Assembly (NCBI GenBank): GCA_963767715.1
Contig: CAVYFA010000004.1
Span: 62,001 to 126,000 of the forward strand
Length of the DNA: 64,000 nucleotides
Direction of reading: 5' to 3'
Source: CAVSXS01 sp963767715
GTDB taxonomy: Bacteria; Chloroflexota; Ktedonobacteria; Ktedonobacterales; Ktedonobacteraceae
Shown in pieces: positions 43,572 to 52,166 of the stretch. Below the pieces are notes generated by a model. The model saw nothing but the letters and a program-made list of their open reading frames with translations, had not been told where the DNA came from and searched no databases. A program made the translations under genes and the position numbers. The first letter of the stretch is position 1; each line of letters starts with the position of its first letter.

Positions 43572-45281
43572 ATGTCCGTAGCAAATGTGCAGCAGCAATA
43601 TGACTGGTGGGCCCAGGGCGATACACCTGTGCGCACATCGACACGCGTGACCTACCTGTTCGATGGACGCACAACGATGTTGACGATGTGCCGCCATTTC
43701 TTGATGGCACGCAAGTACATCTACCTCGCTAACTGGGGACTTACCCCCACGATCAAGCTGGTGCGCGGAAAGGATCACCGTGCGGGTCCCGACGGCAGCC
43801 CCGAGCAGAGCGCGCTGCTCGAGGACCTGCGAGCCGATGGTCTGGGGGATGAGGAGATCGCTTTCTGGACGAGCCACGAACTGACCTTGCAGAACGTACT
43901 GCAGTATAAAGTGAGCCAGGGGCTCGAAGTAAAGGTACTGGTCTGGGACGCCCTGCCGATTTTCGCGCATCTCAACCCCAAACAGGCTTACGAGGAACTG
44001 ACGATGGTCACTGTGCCATGCATCCTCGATGATAGCTCGAAAGGGCTCTTGCACCATCCGGTGGAGGCCCTTCACCAGAAAATCACGGTGATCGATGGCA
44101 CACATGCCTTCGTTGGCGGCATAGACCTGCTTATCGAAAAAGATGGCGATTTCGACCGCTGGGACATCCCCCGGCACCATTATGCCTCCGACCTGCGCCG
44201 GAATCCACTCGATGAGCATCCCCATCCCTGGCACGATGCCCACGCCATCCTGGAAGGCCTGGCCGTGGGAGACGTGGAACTCAATGTTCGCCAGCGCTGG
44301 AACGACGTGGTCGAACGACGCAATATGGATAACACGCTCATAATACCGGAGCGTCCCTTGCCTGCGCCCGTCGAGAGTAACAGTATCGTGCAGGTCGTAC
44401 GCACAATACCTGAACATACCTACAGCTTTGACCCCGATCCCGGCATCCAGGGTATTGCGCAAGTCTACGCGCATGCCTTCGCCAATGCCCAGCATTTCGT
44501 CTACCTGGAGAACCAGTATTTCTGGCTGCACAACTATGTAGGGCTGGATTTTTCCCTCCTGGGCCCCGATAGTCCCGACATGGAGCGGAACATTCACGAG
44601 CTTGGCGCGGCCCTCAAGCGCGGTGCTACCGTTTCGATTGTCCTGCCGGATCACCCGAACGTAGGGCGCGCCTTCACCGACGCCGGGCTGAATCGATTGC
44701 GCGAGGAAGCGCCCGAGGCGATGGCGCAGGGTCGCATCCAGGCGTTCTGTCTCGGCACTTCGATGAACTTGAATGGCGTTGAACAATACCGGCCTGTCTA
44801 TGTGCACGCAAAGGTAGCGGTCATCGATGATACCTTCTCGACCCTCGGATCCGGCAATCTCAACAATCGAGGGATGCGCGACGATACCGAGATGAACGTG
44901 GCTGTACTCGACCCGCAACACGCGCACGGCCTGCGGCTGCTGCTCATAGCGGAACACCTGGACCTCTTCGATGAAGATGATCTGTTTATCGCGGCTCGTC
45001 ACCTGGGTAGCCAGCGCCAGAAGCCGGAGATGGAGCAGCGCGCCCGCGAGATCTGGGCCAACCTGGAACAGCAACTGGGTGATCCCCGAGTAGCCCTGGG
45101 AAGGATGATCGCGCAGGCCCAGGAGAACTTGCGGCGCTTCCGGGCGAAACAGCCCCTGGTCGGACGCCTTTTGCCCTACTTCACCCGCGAAGAAGCACAG
45201 GCCGCGGGGCTGCCTTTCACAGAAAAAGTGGGTTGGCTGGAGACAGAGCAGGATGAAGAAAAAACAAAGCTAACTGCCTGA
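43572..45281 (+). CDS. Phospholipase D-like protein with two HKD motifs
   Basis: 569 residues. Two catalytic motifs are visible: H-Q-K-I-T-V-I-D-G-T-H-A-F-V-G-G near 168 and H-A-K-V-A-V-I-D-D-T-F-S-T-L-G-S-G-N near 411. Sequence around the second (N-L-N-N-R-G-M-R-D-D-T-E) matches the PLD superfamily. No signal peptide or membrane helix, so probably cytoplasmic, though cardiolipin synthase or phospholipase activity cannot be told apart by eye. A helical C-terminal tail of about 110 residues is added. AGGAGCG precedes ATG 43572. Confidence 0.88.
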   Translation: MSVANVQQQYDWWAQGDTPVRTSTRVTYLFDGRTTMLTMCRHFLMARKYIYLANWGLTPTIKLVRGKDHRAGPDGSPEQSALLEDLRADGLGDEEIAFWTSHELTLQNVLQYKVSQGLEVKVLVWDALPIFAHLNPKQAYEELTMVTVPCILDDSSKGLLHHPVEALHQKITVIDGTHAFVGGIDLLIEKDGDFDRWDIPRHHYASDLRRNPLDEHPHPWHDAHAILEGLAVGDVELNVRQRWNDVVERRNMDNTLIIPERPLPAPVESNSIVQVVRTIPEHTYSFDPDPGIQGIAQVYAHAFANAQHFVYLENQYFWLHNYVGLDFSLLGPDSPDMERNIHELGAALKRGATVSIVLPDHPNVGRAFTDAGLNRLREEAPEAMAQGRIQAFCLGTSMNLNGVEQYRPVYVHAKVAVIDDTFSTLGSGNLNNRGMRDDTEMNVAVLDPQHAHGLRLLLIAEHLDLFDEDDLFIAARHLGSQRQKPEMEQRAREIWANLEQQLGDPRVALGRMIAQAQENLRRFRAKQPLVGRLLPYFTREEAQAAGLPFTEKVGWLETEQDEEKTKLTA

Positions 45282-45289
45282 ATCGGGTA

Positions 45290-45458
45290 AATAGCTGTAG
45301 GGACAGGGGGTGGTAGGGCGGAGCGGCGGGGGCCGTGCGCCTGTCCTTGTTAGCCCCCCTACCACCATAGGCCTGCTCGGACTGTATCGTTCAGGCACAT
45401 ACGGTCTTGCGCCTGTCCTTGCTGGCCCGCCCTACCACCCCCTGTCTCCACAGCTATT
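45290..45458. mobile_element. MITE-like element with 32-bp terminal inverted repeats
   Basis: The ends 45290-45321 and 45427-45458 are inverted repeats matching at 30 of 32 positions (core GACAGGGGGTGGTAGGGCGG). The inside holds two direct partial repeats (GCGCCTGTCCTTG) and no coding frame. No target duplication was found. It lies between the convergent phospholipase and glutamine-synthetase-like genes, where it may also work as a terminator. Confidence 0.65.
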
Positions 45459-45509
45459 CCACTCTTTAATTGTTAACTGTCATTATCGACCCCAACTCCT
45501 CTTTTACGC

Positions 45510-46895
45510 TTAAACCAATTCGAGGTAGCGGCGGCGGTCCCAATTAGTGACAGCCTTGTCGTATTCTTTCACTTCCCAGCGGCGCGTGGCGACGAAGTGT
45601 TCGACGAAATCCTCGCCAAAGTACTCTTTGGCAAGCTCGCTGCGCTCCAGCAGATCTGTGGCCGCCGAGAGGTTGCGCGCCAACTGCCGGATGTGGCCGC
45701 GCTCGAGGGCCCTGTTGATCGTCGCCTCATCGTAGGCGTTGCCATCGAGCCGCTCGGGCAGCGAAAGCTGGCGCTCGATCCCGTAGAGGCCGCTCGCCAG
45801 CGTCCCGGCGAAGACCAGGTAGAAGTTGGCGTCTGCGCCCGGCACGCGGTTCTCGATGCGGATGGCGCTCTTACCGTTGTTGATGATGCGCACGGAGCAG
45901 GTGCGGTTGTCCATGCCCCACGTCGTGTTCAGCGGCGCCCAGGTGCCCTCGACGTAGCGCTTGTAAGAGTTGATGACGGGAGCGTAGAGCGCCATGAACT
46001 CCGGCAGCTTCTCAAGCACACCCGCCAGGAAATAACGCATCAGTTGCGACATATGGCCTTCCGCACCCTCGTCCCAGAACAGGTTGCGCTCGCGCTTGCG
46101 GTCCCACAGGCTCATATGCGAATGGCCGCTGCTGCCGTCCTCCTGGTCGTTCCATTTTGCCATGAAGGTCGCCGTCAGCCCCATCTGGTGGCAAATCTCT
46201 TTTACACCCGTCTTGAAGAGCATGGTTTTGTCGCCGGAGGCAACGGCGTTGTCGTAGCGCAGGTTCATCTCGTACATGCCGGGGCCATGCTCGCGGTTGT
46301 AGCCCTCGATCTCGATGTTGCTGTCGCGCATCATACGTGCAATGCGGCCAAGCAGGTGATCGTCCGCGCTTGATTGGCTGATCGAGTAGCAGTTGAAGCC
46401 GGGATTGAGCGGCGTCAGGTTCGGGCCGAAGTCCTTCTCACGCAGCGACATCTGGTTCTCGCGGAAAAAGCGGAACTCGAGCTCTGCGGCAGATGTTGGC
46501 TCGAAACCCATCGAACGAGCGCGCTCGACGACTTGCTGCAGAACGTAGCGCGGCGAAATAGTGACGGGCTCGCCATGCTCGGTCCACAGGTCGCAGACGC
46601 ACGAGGCCACATTCTCTTCCCAGGGAACCATTGCAAAGGTGGACAGGTCGGGCCTCATGACGATATCCGAGAAACCATGCTCCCAGTTGCTAAACTTGAG
46701 ATTAGGCAGCACAATCTCCGCGATATCCCAGCCGAAGATCACATCGCACTGCGCGAAGCCATCTTCCAGCGAATTCAAGAAATGCTTCGCGGCAACGCGC
46801 TTCCCTCGGAAGACTCCCTCGATGTCGGAAGCCCCAATCTTGACGTACTCTACTTTGCCCGATTCGATGAGTTGTTTGATATCAGCAACATCCAT
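45510..46895 (-). CDS. Glutamine-synthetase-family enzyme
   Basis: 461 residues, class I size. The N-terminal beta-grasp domain ends with the conserved D-I-E-G region (about 24) and the catalytic domain has A-E-L-E-F-R-F-F near 137, E-H-G-P-G-M-Y-E near 203, H-S-H-M-S near 258 and N-R-T-C-S-V-R-I near 330, then E-x-R-x-P-G-A-D-A-N. It lacks the standard adenylylation site region and differs from GlnA1 in the N-S-Y-K-R segment. It could be a gamma-glutamyl-polyamine or -amine ligase rather than the main glutamine synthetase. It lies 51 bases after a nitrilase gene, as in polyamine-type degradation operons. Confidence 0.87.
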   Translation of the reverse strand: MDVADIKQLIESGKVEYVKIGASDIEGVFRGKRVAAKHFLNSLEDGFAQCDVIFGWDIAEIVLPNLKFSNWEHGFSDIVMRPDLSTFAMVPWEENVASCVCDLWTEHGEPVTISPRYVLQQVVERARSMGFEPTSAAELEFRFFRENQMSLREKDFGPNLTPLNPGFNCYSISQSSADDHLLGRIARMMRDSNIEIEGYNREHGPGMYEMNLRYDNAVASGDKTMLFKTGVKEICHQMGLTATFMAKWNDQEDGSSGHSHMSLWDRKRERNLFWDEGAEGHMSQLMRYFLAGVLEKLPEFMALYAPVINSYKRYVEGTWAPLNTTWGMDNRTCSVRIINNGKSAIRIENRVPGADANFYLVFAGTLASGLYGIERQLSLPERLDGNAYDEATINRALERGHIRQLARNLSAATDLLERSELAKEYFGEDFVEHFVATRRWEVKEYDKAVTNWDRRRYLELV

Positions 46896-46946
46896 AGCTG
46901 GAATTCATCCTTTCTGACGGACTTTCAAAATAATGGGGACACCTTA

Positions 46947-47768
46947 TTACCACTGATAAGCGGAAGGCCTGCGATTTTCGAGGCAGGGGATCTGCGCGCG
47001 GGCGCGCTCAACCTGCTCCAGGTCGATATCGGCCACCGTGACGGTTGGCATATCTTGCGCCTGCGCCTGCACCAATCCCCACGGATCAACGATCATCGAG
47101 CGACCGAAGCATTGCCGGTTGGGTGGATAGGTTCCCACGTGCGCCGGGGCGACGACGTAGCAGAGATTCTCGATGGCACGCGCACGCAGCAGTACCTCCC
47201 AGTGATCACGCCCGGTGTGCAAGGTGAAGGCGGCAGGTACAAAGAGAATCTGGGCGCCGCGCAGTGCCAGCAGGCGGTACAGTTCTGGAAAGCGCAAGTC
47301 GTAGCAGACGGAGAGGCCAAAGGTGATGCCATCGATCTCGGCCGTCACGATCTCATTGCCCGGCTCGATGCGGTCCGACTCGAAGTGTCGCTCGCCATTG
47401 GCAAGACTGACATCGAAGAGGTGAATCTTGCGGTAACACGCCACAAGTTCGCCGCTGCGATCTACGATCACAGAGGTGTTGTAGAACTTGCCCTTCGCTT
47501 CCGGGTGGCGCTCCACGATGCTCCCGCCATGCACGATGATGCCATGCCTCCGTGCCTTTTCCTGCAGCCGCTCGATGAATGGGCCGGGAATGCTTTGCGC
47601 GGCTTTGTCAAAGCCTGAATAGGGGCCAAGATAGGACCAGTATTCAGGGAGAGCGACACACTCTGCGCCCATGTCGGCGGCCCGATCGATAAATAGCTCT
47701 ACGGTAGATAGGTTTTCAGCAGGGTTATCACGCGAGTTCAACTGAATCACAGCCATTTTGAGATGCAT
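46947..47768 (-). CDS. Carbon-nitrogen hydrolase (nitrilase superfamily, omega-amidase/Nit group)
   Basis: 273 residues. The catalytic triad is clear: Glu42 in L-P-E-Y, Lys114 in Y-R-K-I-H-L-F-D and Cys155 in S-V-C-Y-D-L-R-F-P-E. The D-L-R-F-P-E block points to Nit1/Nit2-like amidases. It would hydrolyse an amide such as 2-oxoglutaramate or a gamma-glutamyl compound. The start at 47768 has GAGGAG 7 nt upstream. First gene of a two-gene operon with the glutamine-synthetase-like gene, so a common pathway of nitrogen release is likely. Confidence 0.9.
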   Translation of the reverse strand: MHLKMAVIQLNSRDNPAENLSTVELFIDRAADMGAECVALPEYWSYLGPYSGFDKAAQSIPGPFIERLQEKARRHGIIVHGGSIVERHPEAKGKFYNTSVIVDRSGELVACYRKIHLFDVSLANGERHFESDRIEPGNEIVTAEIDGITFGLSVCYDLRFPELYRLLALRGAQILFVPAAFTLHTGRDHWEVLLRARAIENLCYVVAPAHVGTYPPNRQCFGRSMIVDPWGLVQAQAQDMPTVTVADIDLEQVERARAQIPCLENRRPSAYQW

Positions 47769-47958
47769 ACGCCGGCTCCTCGCTCTGAACAATGGATGCG
47801 CCTCTATTTATTGCAGAGTACCATGTGCGAAAACCAACGTCAAGTACAGTTAATGCTATCAGCGCAGCCTCGACACCTCGCAGTCCCTGTGTTACACTAC
47901 CAACAGCGTAAAGGTTGAAGCGCATCAATATAGAAGGCAGATAGAGAGACCAGGCGTA

Positions 47959-49797
47959 ATGTATAAATCGCCGCGACCAGAGAACGACGAGCCCGATGAT
48001 ATCCCGCAGGTTTCCTATCCCACCAGGAAAAGGAGAGCCACCGCTTCGCTTTCATCAGGCGACCGACCAGCGATGCGCTACAATGGCGGTGAGCCAATCA
48101 CCAGGCGCGCATCGCTTGTGCGCGAACAGCAGGTGCAGCAGCAAGCGCAGCAGAGAGAGCGACAGCGTCAGAGTCAACCGAAGCGGCAAAAACGACAGGC
48201 AAATGCAATTCCTGCCCGCACTGGACGGGCTCAAGCCACATCTCGCACAGCTCCACAGCCGGCAGAACCACTGGAGTCAGGCTCGCAAGCGTCGCGGCCA
48301 GCTAAATCATCTCACTCGCGGCCATCACAACCGTCTCAGCCAACCCAGCCGCCTGCCAGAAAGGCCGGCACCGCCTCCAGGGAGCCTGCGAGCCGATCCG
48401 CCGGGCCTCCTCGCGCACTCAGACTATCACAACCCCCGCGGACTGCACGCCCGGCCACGCTCCCGCCGCGCCAACGCGCTGGTTCGCCTACTCGTTCGAC
48501 GCAAATATGGCACTCTCGGCCTCGGGTGGTCTTCACACGCAAACAGGTGCTGACAGGCGCCGGTGTCGCGGTCCTGCTGCTGCTCCTGCTCATCCCTCTA
48601 CTGCTGCGAGCCGGCCATAGCGGGGCATCGCCAGTGATCGAGACCATCGCTACCGCCAATAGCACGCAGGATAGCGGCTTCAGTGCGCAGCCGACTCCCG
48701 GGCGTAATCTAGTCATCAAGCCGCAGGATGTCGATCACCCATCGCCGCCTGTGCAGTCGGCATCGGCCTACCTGCTCGATGCCGATACCGGCAATACGCT
48801 CTACGCCTACAACCCGTTCGCGCACCTGCCCATGCTCAGCACGACCAAGCTGATGACGGCAGTCCTGGCATTCGAGCAGCAAGGAAATAATCTTAACCGG
48901 CGCATTACCATCAACGATACCATGAGCCGCGAGATTAAGCAGCTCAGCCCCGACAGCGCACTGTTCGGCGTCAAGAAGGGGGAAACATATACCCTGAAGG
49001 ACCTGCTCTACGGCCTGCTCTTCGTCTCCGGCAACGACGCTGCCATCGTGATTGCCGATGCCGTAGGCGGGAATATCCAGCACTTTGTGGATGAAATGAA
49101 CGCGAAAGCGCAGCAATTGGGAATGCTTGATACCCACTTCGCGAACCCGCACGGCTTATTGCAAAACGGCCAATATTCTTGCGCGCACGATCTCGCGCTG
49201 CTGGGACGCTTCAGCATGACTATCCCAGAACTGCATACAATCAGTGGTGAGAAAGCCTATTACATCCCCGCGGGCGGCAACCACCCGGTTCGCTACCTCC
49301 TCAACGAAAACCAGTTCCTGTGGTGGTATCCCGGCGTGGATGGCGGCAAAACCGGCTACGATGGACAGTCGGATTTCATCCAGGTCATGTCGGTGACGCG
49401 CAACCATCGTCACCTCATCGGCGTCCTCATGGACACGAACAACTGGTGGACGGACATGCGCGACCTGATGAACTGGGGCTTCGATAACTTCACCTGGGTC
49501 TCCCCTCGCCTTGCCGATCAGCATAACCCCATACCATACGACGACCTCTGGAACTACTTCGCGAAAGACACCCCCACTGTGACCGTCCCCACAGTGGATA
49601 AGGGGCGCTACTACGTCTACACCGGCTATAACATCGACGGGCCAATCATGAAATATTTCGACGCCCACGGCGGATTGAAGACCTTCGGCTATCCCACCGG
49701 CATGGTAAAGACATCCAGCAGCACCCAGGTCCGCCAGCAATTCCAGCACGCCGCCATCCAGTGCACCCTCACCAGACCGGTCTGCCAAAAAGTGTGA
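47959..49797 (+). CDS. D-alanyl-D-alanine carboxypeptidase (DacF/PBP5-type) with long N-terminal region
   Basis: 612 residues. A cytoplasmic, Arg/Gln/Pro/Ser-rich region of about 195 residues leads to a transmembrane helix (about 197-215). Outside is a class A/S11 peptidase: S294-T-T-K297 active site, S357-G-N359 and K464-T-G. It trims the terminal D-Ala from peptidoglycan pentapeptides. The tail of some 100 residues includes G-Y-N-I-D-G-P-I. The long disordered cytoplasmic tail is unusual for this enzyme and may bind other wall or division proteins. It precedes murT and gatD, in keeping with a cell-wall cluster. Confidence 0.93.
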   Translation: MYKSPRPENDEPDDIPQVSYPTRKRRATASLSSGDRPAMRYNGGEPITRRASLVREQQVQQQAQQRERQRQSQPKRQKRQANAIPARTGRAQATSRTAPQPAEPLESGSQASRPAKSSHSRPSQPSQPTQPPARKAGTASREPASRSAGPPRALRLSQPPRTARPATLPPRQRAGSPTRSTQIWHSRPRVVFTRKQVLTGAGVAVLLLLLLIPLLLRAGHSGASPVIETIATANSTQDSGFSAQPTPGRNLVIKPQDVDHPSPPVQSASAYLLDADTGNTLYAYNPFAHLPMLSTTKLMTAVLAFEQQGNNLNRRITINDTMSREIKQLSPDSALFGVKKGETYTLKDLLYGLLFVSGNDAAIVIADAVGGNIQHFVDEMNAKAQQLGMLDTHFANPHGLLQNGQYSCAHDLALLGRFSMTIPELHTISGEKAYYIPAGGNHPVRYLLNENQFLWWYPGVDGGKTGYDGQSDFIQVMSVTRNHRHLIGVLMDTNNWWTDMRDLMNWGFDNFTWVSPRLADQHNPIPYDDLWNYFAKDTPTVTVPTVDKGRYYVYTGYNIDGPIMKYFDAHGGLKTFGYPTGMVKTSSSTQVRQQFQHAAIQCTLTRPVCQKV

Positions 49798-49821
49798 ATA
49801 CCTCCCACTTCAATTTATCGC

Positions 49822-49850
49822 TTGTCATCGGCTCACTGTATTGGTATACT
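49822..49850 (+). promoter_or_regulatory. Promoter of the murT-gatD operon
   Basis: TTGTCA (49822-49827), 17-bp spacer, TATACT (49845-49850), 54 bases before murT. Confidence 0.7.
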
Positions 49851-49904
49851 GCACCTGGCAAATCACATAATGAAAAACCTTTCGTAAACGAGGAAAAAGC
49901 GACT

Positions 49905-51356
49905 ATGGTCAAAGAAGATATACGGAATGGCAACAACAGGATTGCCGCGCCATCTGGATTGGGCAGGGCGCGGCTGGCCCTGGCGATCTCAGCGGGGAAG
50001 CTGGCTGGGACTACTGGACGGCTGCTGGGAGTAGGCGGCGGCACCAGCCTGCCGGGGATGGTGGCGCGCCGCATCGATCCCGCGGTGCTGAAATCGGTCA
50101 TCGGTGCGAGCAAGGCGAAGAAGATCGTGATCACCGGCAGCAACGGCAAAACCACGACCGCGCGCATGACCGCCACGATCGCGAAACAATGCGGCAAGCA
50201 CGTTTCGCATAACCGTTCCGGTTCCAATTTGCTGCAAGGCGTCACCTCCGTGGTGGTCAACTTCGCCGATATTTTCGGGCGGCTCGACAGCGATGTGCTG
50301 CTCTTCGAGGTAGATGAAGGCACAATGCCCCTGGTCGTTCCTGAGATCGCGCCCGATGTGGTCGTCGTCACCAACATATTTCGCGACCAGCTCGACCGCT
50401 TTGGAGAAATCTACGCCGTCGCGAACGCGCTGAACAGTGTCATCGAAGATTTGCCGGAGACTTGTACCGTTCTGCTGAATGGCAATGACCCGCAGGTGGC
50501 CAGCTTTGGACAGAACGCCAGGGCGAAGCTGCTGTACTTCGGATTACAGACAACCGAGGTCGGCGTGCCGCTTCCCGAGCAATCAGCCGACGTGATTCGC
50601 TGCATCCACTGCCAGGAAGACCTGCACTACGAAGTAGCCTACCTCTCGCACCTGGGCCTCTATCGCTGCCCCAACTGCGGCTACTCGCTCCCGCCGCTCG
50701 ATATCGCCGCCACGTCGGTGAAGCCCGCGCCCGATGGCCAGGATCCCACGCACGTCGAGATCCGCACGCCGCAGGGCCCCCTCTCGCTCGACATCTCCCT
50801 CCCGGGCTTGCACAACGTCTATAACGCGCTGGCCGCCACCGGAGCGGCCCAGGCTATCGGTCTTGACAACGCGCAGGTCCCAACCGCGCTCTCCACCATG
50901 CGCACAGCCTTCGGCCGCCTGGAAAAGATCGAGGCAGGTGATCGCACCATCTTCCTCTCGTTCGTCAAGAACCCCACCTCGTTCAACCTGATGCTGCGCC
51001 TGATCGCCCAGCATCCCGGCAAGAAACACCTGCTCCTGGCCGCCAGCCACACCCTGGTAGACGGAGAGGACTTCTCCTGGCTCTGGGATGTCGAAGTAGA
51101 AAACGTTGCGCAGGATATCGAGGACGTGGTATGCAGCGGCAACCGCCCCGACGAGCTGGCCATGCGTCTGAAATACGCCGACGTACCGGTAGAGAAGACC
51201 ACCTCGATCATCGACCGCGAAGCCGCCCTGGACGCCGCGCTCGCGAACGCCGGACCCGGCGGCACCCTCTACATCATGTCTAGCTACACGCCCACCCTCG
51301 AACTGCGCCGCATCATGCAGAAACGCGGCTGGGTCAAACACTTCTGGGAGGAATAA
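49905..51356 (+). CDS. murT: Lipid II isoglutaminyl synthase, MurT subunit
   Basis: 483 residues. The Mur-ligase ATP loop G-S-N-G-K-T-T-T lies at 78-85 and S-H-N-R-S-G-S-N at about 103. A Cys4 zinc ribbon (Cys233, 236, 255, 258) is inserted in the central domain, as in MurT. The C-terminal DUF1727 domain ends with P-T-L-E-L-R-R-I-M. With GatD it amidates D-glutamate of lipid II to D-isoglutamine. The ATG at 49905 has GAGG upstream and a promoter close by; the longer upstream frame overlaps the previous gene. Confidence 0.95.
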   Translation: MVKEDIRNGNNRIAAPSGLGRARLALAISAGKLAGTTGRLLGVGGGTSLPGMVARRIDPAVLKSVIGASKAKKIVITGSNGKTTTARMTATIAKQCGKHVSHNRSGSNLLQGVTSVVVNFADIFGRLDSDVLLFEVDEGTMPLVVPEIAPDVVVVTNIFRDQLDRFGEIYAVANALNSVIEDLPETCTVLLNGNDPQVASFGQNARAKLLYFGLQTTEVGVPLPEQSADVIRCIHCQEDLHYEVAYLSHLGLYRCPNCGYSLPPLDIAATSVKPAPDGQDPTHVEIRTPQGPLSLDISLPGLHNVYNALAATGAAQAIGLDNAQVPTALSTMRTAFGRLEKIEAGDRTIFLSFVKNPTSFNLMLRLIAQHPGKKHLLLAASHTLVDGEDFSWLWDVEVENVAQDIEDVVCSGNRPDELAMRLKYADVPVEKTTSIIDREAALDAALANAGPGGTLYIMSSYTPTLELRRIMQKRGWVKHFWEE

Positions 51357-51362
51357 CAAGCG

Positions 51363-52166
51363 ATGAATGAACATATAAAAGATACCGGCATGGTCCTGAA
51401 AATAGCGCACCTCTACCCAACCCTCATGAGCGTCGCCGCCGATCGCGGCAACCTGCACGCCATCCAGAAACGCTGCGAGTGGCGCGGCATCGCCACCGAG
51501 GTCGACCAGGTCTACGTCAGGCAGACCCCCAATTTCACACAGTACGACCTCCTGCTGATCCACGGCGCCGCCGACCGCGAAATGGAACTTGCCTCGCGCG
51601 ACATCCAGCTCAAAGCGCCCGCTCTGATCGAGGCCGCGGAGGCCAACGTGGTCTTCTTGAGCGTGTGCGCCGGTTTCCAGTTGCTCGGCCATTACTACAA
51701 GCCCTCAGTAGGGCCTGAACTCAAAGGCGTAGGACTGCTCGATTTCTATACTGAAGGCGGCGGCACGCGCTTCATGACCCACATGGCCCTCGAGTGCGAC
51801 CTGGAAGGCGTGGGAAAAAAGGTCCTCGTAGGCTACGAAAACCACAGCGGCCGCACATGGCTCGGGGAAAGCGTACAGCCACTCGGCAAGGTCCTCTACG
51901 GCTGGGGCAATAACGGCAAGGACGGCAACGAGGGAGCCAGGTACAGGCACGTCTACGGCACCTACCTGCACGGCCCGTTGCTGCCTAAAAATCCCTGGTT
52001 CACCGACTATCTGATCCAGCGCGCCCTCGAACGCCGCTACGGCCCGGTCGAGCTGGCCCCGCTCGATGACACCGCTGAAAACATCGCCCACGACACCGCC
52101 CTCAAACTGGCCATGGAATTCAAAGGCACCATGTCCGCAATCGAGGCAACCCCCTGGAAACGATGA
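51363..52166 (+). CDS. gatD: Lipid II isoglutaminyl synthase, GatD (class I glutaminase)
   Basis: 267 residues. A CobB/CobQ-like amidotransferase fold with nucleophile Cys102 in S-V-C-A-G-F-Q and His203 in Y-L-H-G-P-L. The oxyanion-side G-A-A-D (about 56) fits too. It hydrolyses glutamine and passes ammonia to MurT. Six bases separate it from murT. Its stop overlaps the next start as ATGA at 52163, so the phosphodiester glycosidase gene is probably translationally coupled. Confidence 0.95.
   Translation: MNEHIKDTGMVLKIAHLYPTLMSVAADRGNLHAIQKRCEWRGIATEVDQVYVRQTPNFTQYDLLLIHGAADREMELASRDIQLKAPALIEAAEANVVFLSVCAGFQLLGHYYKPSVGPELKGVGLLDFYTEGGGTRFMTHMALECDLEGVGKKVLVGYENHSGRTWLGESVQPLGKVLYGWGNNGKDGNEGARYRHVYGTYLHGPLLPKNPWFTDYLIQRALERRYGPVELAPLDDTAENIAHDTALKLAMEFKGTMSAIEATPWKR

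Noticed and set aside
46374..47618. Long plus-strand frame opposite the glutamine-synthetase-like and nitrilase genes
   Set aside because: It spans two real minus-strand genes and their gap, and has no ribosome site.
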